Origin: an uncultured Hyphomicrobiales bacterium
GTDB taxonomy: Bacteria; Pseudomonadota; Alphaproteobacteria; Rhizobiales; Xanthobacteraceae
Reading direction: 5' to 3'
NCBI GenBank assembly: GCA_903929045.1
Contig: CAIYTE010000056.1
Location: forward strand, 1-64,000
DNA length: 64,000 bases
The position numbers and the translations under genes are program-made. Of this stretch, positions 60,068 to 64,000 are shown in pieces (position 1 is the stretch's first letter; the number at the start of each line of letters is the position of its first letter). Under the pieces are notes generated by a model. The model was given only the letters and a program-made list of their open reading frames with translations, did not search any database and was not told where the DNA came from.

Positions 60068-61099
60068 ATGAGCGACGCTTCCCGACTTCCGTCTGGCCAC
60101 CCCACCATCCCGCCGCGCCGCGTCGGTGTGCTGCTGGTCAATCTCGGCACGCCGGATGCGACCGACTACTGGTCGATGCGCCGCTACCTCAAGGAATTTC
60201 TCTCCGACCGCCGCGTCATCGAAACCAACCGCGTGGTCTGGTGGCTTGTGCTCAATCTCATCATCCTGACCTTCCGTCCGGGGCGCAAAGGCCGCGACTA
60301 CGACAAGATCTGGAATCGCGAGCGCAACGAATCCTTCCTCAAGACCATCACGCGCTCGCAATCGGTCAAGCTTGCCGCGTCGCTGGCAAACGATCCGCGC
60401 ATTCTGGTCGATTGGGCGATGCGGTATGGCAATCCGTCGCTCCAGTCGCGTCTCGATGCGATGCAAAAAGCCGGCTGCGATCGCATTCTGGTCGTGCCGC
60501 TCTATCCGCAATATGCCGCGGCGACGACCGCGACCGTCAACGACAAGGTGTTCGAAGCGCTGGCGGCGATGCGCTGGCAGCCGGCGCTGCGCACCGCGCC
60601 CGCTTATTACGACGATCCGGCCTATATCGAAGCGCTGGCGGTTTCCGTCGAGGACAGCCTGGCCAAGCTCTCGTTCAAGCCCGACGTCATCATCGCTTCC
60701 TTCCACGGCATGCCTGAAGAATATCTGGAGAAGGGCGATCCGTATCACTGCCAGTGCCACGTCACCGCGCGGCTGCTGCGAGAGCGGCTCAAGTTCGACG
60801 ACAAGCAGCTGATGCTGACCTTCCAGTCGCGCTTCGGGCCGGCAGAATGGCTCAAGCCCTACACCGACATGACGGTGAAATCGCTCGCAGAGAAGGGCGT
60901 GAAAAATCTCGCGGTCATCACGCCGGGCTTTTCGTCCGATTGCCTTGAGACCCTGGAAGAAATCGCCATGGAGAACGCTGACATTTTCCGCGAGCATGGC
61001 GGCGAAAACTTCGCCGCCATCCCGTGCCTGAATGACAGCCCGGGCGGCATGAAAGTCATCGAAGCGGTCGTCGCCCGCGAGTTGCAGGGCTGGATTTGA
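60068..61099 (+). CDS. hemH: Ferrochelatase
   Basis: 343 residues, standard size. It inserts Fe(II) into protoporphyrin IX to make haem. The N-terminal RVGVLLVNLGTPDATDYWSMRRYLKEFLSD, split, the VPLYPQYAAATTATV block, the active-site ASFHGMPEEYLEKGDPYHCQC, in parts, with the catalytic His, and FQSRFGPAEWLKPYTD are all present. It is a single gene, 41 bp after the PaaK-like ligase stop on the same strand, so cotranscription is possible, but it is likely to have its own promoter in that short gap or be constitutive. Confidence 0.96.
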   Translation: MSDASRLPSGHPTIPPRRVGVLLVNLGTPDATDYWSMRRYLKEFLSDRRVIETNRVVWWLVLNLIILTFRPGRKGRDYDKIWNRERNESFLKTITRSQSVKLAASLANDPRILVDWAMRYGNPSLQSRLDAMQKAGCDRILVVPLYPQYAAATTATVNDKVFEALAAMRWQPALRTAPAYYDDPAYIEALAVSVEDSLAKLSFKPDVIIASFHGMPEEYLEKGDPYHCQCHVTARLLRERLKFDDKQLMLTFQSRFGPAEWLKPYTDMTVKSLAEKGVKNLAVITPGFSSDCLETLEEIAMENADIFREHGGENFAAIPCLNDSPGGMKVIEAVVARELQGWI

Positions 61100-61135
61100 T
61101 CTTCTGATCAATCTCTTAGCCGCCGCAACGTCTCG

Positions 61136-61167
61136 TTAACCATAGCCCTTTAGCGTCCGTTAACCAC
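61136..61167. promoter_or_regulatory. Two CtrA-like half-sites upstream of the outer-membrane gene
   Basis: TTAACCAT at 61136-61143 and TTAACCAC at 61160-61167, 24 bp apart, about 70-100 bp upstream of the GTG start. TTAACCAT is the known CtrA half-site of alphaproteobacteria. Regulation by the cell-cycle factor is a weak inference from two short matches. Confidence 0.4.
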
Positions 61168-61238
61168 TCCCGCCGCGCCGGTGGGCGCGACCCTATGGGT
61201 GCGTTTTCCGGCCGAAACAGGAGCTTTGAGGACCGGAC

Positions 61239-62915
61239 GTGCAGCGCCTTTCGCATTCACATCTCGCGGCGCTTCTCGGCGCCCTGGCCGGCGCATGGCT
61301 TGCGCTGGGCGTGAAGGCGAACGCGCAGGTGGCCGCGCCCGATCCTCTGAATCCGAAGCTCAACACCGACCCGCGCAATCCGCCGACATTTCAGAAGTTG
61401 ACGCGGGTGGCGACCGGCGCGCCGTCGACCTTCGTGACGGTACCGCTCGCACCTTCGGCTTCGGGCAATACCGGCTTCGATTCGACCAACAGCCGCAAGG
61501 CCAAGGCCGCCAAGGCCAAGCCGAAAACCAAGCCGACGACAGACGAGCAGGCGACGCAGGCGCAGAATCCGACGCCGCCGGTGTCGCCGTATCAGAAGCC
61601 GTTCTCGACGCCGGGCAGCCGCGCCATGGCGTCGGCGCCGGGCGAGCCGCCGGTGCCGGATATCGGCCCGATCCGCCGCAAGCCGACCAAGCGCCGCGCG
61701 CATGTCGAGCCCGACGATCCCTACGCGCAGCTCGGCATCCGCTCCGGCGGCATCACTTATTTCCCGGCCGTCGAAGTGATCGGCGGCTACGATTCCAATC
61801 CCGCGCACACATCCAACGGCACGTCGTCGAAATTCTATAGCGTCGTGCCGGAATTGCGCGCGCAGTCGGACTGGGCGCGCCACGAACTCAAAGCCGAACT
61901 GCGCGGCAGCTATACCGGCTACACCCCGGATCAGACCCCGACCTTGAGCCGCCCGTATTTCAACGGCACGGTGGACGGACGCCTCGATGTCACGCGCGAC
62001 ACCCGCATCGATCTCGGCACGCGTCTGCGCGTCGGTACCGATAATCCGGGCAGCCCGAACCTCGAAGCCGGCCTTGCCAAACTGCCGGTGTTCACGACCG
62101 TCGGCGGCAATCTTGGCCTCGGCCAGAAGTTCAGCCGTCTCGACGTCTCGATCAAGGGCGATGCCGAGCGCACGTCGTATCAGGACTCGACGCTGACCAA
62201 TGGCTTCACCGCCAGCAACAAGGACCGCAACTACGACCAGTACGGCGCGACCCTGCGCGGCGGCTACGAACTCTCGCCCGGCGTGACGCCGTTTGTCGAA
62301 GTCGGCGCCGACACGCGCAAGCACGATCTCAATACCGATCTCAACAGCTATCAGCGCGATTCAAAGGGCGTGACCGCAAAGGTCGGCTCGACATTCGAGC
62401 TGTCGCGCCTGCTCGTCGGCGAAGTCGCGCTCGGCTACACGCGCCGCAATTACGAAGACCCGCGATTGAACAATCTGTCGGGCCTCATCGGCAACGCGTC
62501 GCTGGTGTGGACGGTCGACTCGCTCACCAGCGTCAAGCTGTCCGCCGCGTCGACGGTCGGTGAATCCACCATCGCCGGCGTGTCCGGCGTGCTCTATCGC
62601 GATGTCGGTTTGCAGGTCGATCACTCGTTTCGCCGCTGGCTGATCGGCAGCGCCAAGATCGGCTTCGGCATCGACACCTACAAAGGTGCGGATGTCATCA
62701 GCGGCATCGATCCGATTTGCGGCTGCGTGGTTACGGAGCCGGGCATGGGCGAGCGCCAGGACAAGCGTTATTCCGCGGGCCTGGGGCTGACCTACAAGCT
62801 CAGCCGCACGGTGCAGTTCAAAGGCGAATTCCGCCAGGACTGGCTGCGCTCGAACGTCAGCGGCAATGATTATCAGGCCAGCATCTTCATGCTTGGCGTG
62901 AGGGTGCAGCAGTAG
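61239..62915 (+). CDS. Outer-membrane beta-barrel protein
   Basis: 558 residues from a GTG (GAGG upstream). The signal peptide is about 1-30 (LAALLGALAGAWLALGVKANA). Residues about 35-165 are low-complexity and rich in Pro, Lys, Ala and Thr. From about 170 to the end, alternating hydrophobic strands (TYFPAVEVIGGYDSNPAHTS, VVPELRAQSDWARHELKAEL, GEVALGYTRRNYED, QVDHSFRRWLIGSAKIGFG) form a barrel closed by YQASIFMLGVRVQQ. It resembles the OMP_b-brl_2-type outer-membrane proteins of Hyphomicrobiales. A role in envelope or exopolysaccharide export is suggested only by the nearby galU. The two Cys at ICGC are unusual for a barrel. Confidence 0.86.
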   Translation: MQRLSHSHLAALLGALAGAWLALGVKANAQVAAPDPLNPKLNTDPRNPPTFQKLTRVATGAPSTFVTVPLAPSASGNTGFDSTNSRKAKAAKAKPKTKPTTDEQATQAQNPTPPVSPYQKPFSTPGSRAMASAPGEPPVPDIGPIRRKPTKRRAHVEPDDPYAQLGIRSGGITYFPAVEVIGGYDSNPAHTSNGTSSKFYSVVPELRAQSDWARHELKAELRGSYTGYTPDQTPTLSRPYFNGTVDGRLDVTRDTRIDLGTRLRVGTDNPGSPNLEAGLAKLPVFTTVGGNLGLGQKFSRLDVSIKGDAERTSYQDSTLTNGFTASNKDRNYDQYGATLRGGYELSPGVTPFVEVGADTRKHDLNTDLNSYQRDSKGVTAKVGSTFELSRLLVGEVALGYTRRNYEDPRLNNLSGLIGNASLVWTVDSLTSVKLSAASTVGESTIAGVSGVLYRDVGLQVDHSFRRWLIGSAKIGFGIDTYKGADVISGIDPICGCVVTEPGMGERQDKRYSAGLGLTYKLSRTVQFKGEFRQDWLRSNVSGNDYQASIFMLGVRVQQ

Positions 62916-62925
62916 GCTTTCTTAT

Positions 62926-63039
62926 CCCTCCCCTGAAAGGGGAGGGTCGCGCGAAGCGCGGGGTGGGGTCGTCTCCCGGTGTAAAGCAAACCCCACCCGG
63001 CTCGCTGACACTCGCCACCCTCCCCCTGCGGGGGAGGGA
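62926..63039. repeat. Palindromic intergenic repeat, family E
   Basis: About 114 bp with end hairpins CCCTCCCCTGAAAGGGGAGG and CCCTCCCCCTGCGGGGGAGG and an inner GGGTGGGGT / ACCCCACCC pair. It fills the gap between the barrel gene and galU, which converge, so it may work as a bidirectional terminator. One copy in the window. Confidence 0.75.
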
Positions 63040-63915
63040 TTAGCCCAGCAGCCGCTTGAGCTCTTCGCGCAATTCCGACGCGAGTTCGGTGCGATCCAGG
63101 CCGTAGGCCACGTTGGCGGCGAGGAAGCCGATCTTGGAGCCGCAGTCATAACTGCGGCCGTCGAACTTCAGGCCGTAGAAAGGCTGCGACTTCGCCAGCG
63201 TGACCATCGCGTCGGTGAGCTGAATCTCGCCGCCGGCGCCGGGGGTCTGCTTTGCCAGCACATCGAAAATCTCAGGCTGGAGGATGTAGCGGCCGGTGAT
63301 CGAGAGATTGGAGGGCGCTTCCGCAGTCTTCGGCTTCTCAACCATCTTGGTGATGCCGAAGGCCTTGCCTTTCTGCTCGCCGACGCCGACGACGCCGTAC
63401 ATGTGGACGCGGTCCATCGGCACTTCCTCGACAGCGATGATGTTCGCCTTGTCGCCGAGGTCCTTCGTGGCATCCATCATCTGCGCCAGACAGCCGCGCG
63501 GATGCTTCACCAGCACGTCCGGCAGCAGCAGCGCGAAGGGTTCGTTGCCGACGATTTCACGGGCACACCACACCGCGTGGCCGAGGCCGAGCGGCGATTG
63601 CTGGCGGGTGAAACTCGCCGCGCCGGCAGCCGGAAGATCCTGCGACAAATGGTCCAGTTCAGTCTTCTTCTTGCGCTCGGCCAAGGTCGCTTCAAGCTCG
63701 AAATGGCGGTCGAAATGATCCTCGATCACCGCCTTGCCGCGACCGGTGACGAAAATGAGATGTTCGATCCCGGCCTGCTTCGCCTCGTCGACGACGTGCT
63801 GGATTAGCGGCCGATCGACCACCGTCAGCATTTCCTTGGGCATGGCCTTTGTCGCGGGCAGAAAGCGGGTTCCAAGGCCGGCGACAGGGAAGATGGCTTT
63901 ACGGATACGGGTCAT
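63040..63915 (-). CDS. galU: UTP-glucose-1-phosphate uridylyltransferase
   Basis: 291 residues, standard size. The nucleotidyltransferase signature AVFPVAGLGTRFLPATKA (here starting AIFPVAGLGTRF) is at 8-24, and PKEMLTVVDRPLIQHVVDEA follows. VGVGEQKGKAFGITKMVEKP and the C-terminal KFDGRSYDCGSKIGFLAANV, each with substrate-binding residues, are intact. It makes UDP-glucose for polysaccharides and glycolipids. It converges on the outer-membrane barrel gene across the family E repeat. The last 85 bp of the window hold its upstream region, with no recognisable feature. Confidence 0.96.
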   Translation of the reverse strand: MTRIRKAIFPVAGLGTRFLPATKAMPKEMLTVVDRPLIQHVVDEAKQAGIEHLIFVTGRGKAVIEDHFDRHFELEATLAERKKKTELDHLSQDLPAAGAASFTRQQSPLGLGHAVWCAREIVGNEPFALLLPDVLVKHPRGCLAQMMDATKDLGDKANIIAVEEVPMDRVHMYGVVGVGEQKGKAFGITKMVEKPKTAEAPSNLSITGRYILQPEIFDVLAKQTPGAGGEIQLTDAMVTLAKSQPFYGLKFDGRSYDCGSKIGFLAANVAYGLDRTELASELREELKRLLG

Positions 63916-64000
63916 TCGAGCCTCGAAGGGGGTAGGGGCATGCGGGCGGAACGGGTAATAAGGCTAGACTATTAACGTCCCAGAAACGAGACTCGGACAC

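Noticed and set aside
1-64000. tRNA, rRNA, phage or insertion-sequence genes
   Set aside because: No clover-leaf-like or transposase/integrase sequence could be recognised anywhere in the window. The palindromic repeats are the only mobile-like elements.

Overview
The window looks like a chromosomal segment of a high-GC alphaproteobacterium, most probably in the Hyphomicrobiales (Bradyrhizobium/Pseudolabrys-like). The reasons are homospermidine synthase with an alphaproteobacterial-type ornithine decarboxylase and long leader, DUF3297, many solute-binding-protein transporters (TRAP, TAXI, Bug, Liv), and several families of palindromic intergenic repeats typical of that order. The genus is inference. 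There are no rRNA or tRNA genes, no CRISPR array and no recognisable transposase.

Layout. 1-6 kb: small membrane protein, DUF3297, a TcuA-like flavoprotein, an SH3b secreted protein, two coupled small proteins, biotin synthase, a Tat-exported Kelch protein and a CrcB fluoride channel. 6-7.8 kb: tetR and an RND adaptor gene that stops abruptly against the 3' end of a convergent, equally truncated sugar-kinase gene. This looks like a deletion scar or an assembly join. 7.9-11.2 kb: a TRAP-TAXI transporter. 11.2-13.9 kb: a znuA-znuC-znuB metal importer with a Zur-like box. 14-24.6 kb: class II aldolase, small proteins including a 58-residue gene, a PilZ protein, a lactonase-like MBL enzyme, a triple-RidA protein, a Bug receptor, an MFS exporter, a CobW-type GTPase with a WD40 partner, and a proline-rich DUF6600 protein. 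24.6-28.5 kb: a homospermidine operon (odc, GNAT, hss) behind a structured leader of about 400 nt.

28.6-38.4 kb: small membrane protein, orphan Liv-type receptor, M3 peptidase, a frameshifted secreted protein, a gamma-glutamyltransferase-like enzyme, a ZevA/ZevB-type zinc pair with a second Zur-like box, a nitronate monooxygenase-like enzyme and a CMP/dCMP-type deaminase. 38.4-43.9 kb: a TRAP system (DctQ, DctM, DctP) interleaved with an SDR and an acyl-CoA dehydrogenase, and interrupted by an AT-rich orphan gene. 44-47.6 kb: an ABC exporter pair and an MFS protein. 47.8-60 kb: a large catabolic locus with an indolepyruvate ferredoxin oxidoreductase-type enzyme, an acyl-CoA ligase, livG-livH-livM-livJ-livF and a PaaK-like ligase. 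60-64 kb: ferrochelatase, an outer-membrane beta-barrel protein and GalU.

How it fits together. Two themes recur. The first is scavenging of organic acids: four transporter classes next to acyl-CoA ligases and dehydrogenases. The second is zinc supply: znuACB, zevAB and a His-rich CobW GTPase, with matching Zur-like boxes at znuA and zevA. Both boxes lie about 20 bp downstream of copies of the same palindromic repeat. Another repeat family supplies the znuC start codon and abuts the livM ribosome-binding region, so repeats appear to have shaped gene control here. All boundaries and functions were read by eye from sequence; no database search was run.
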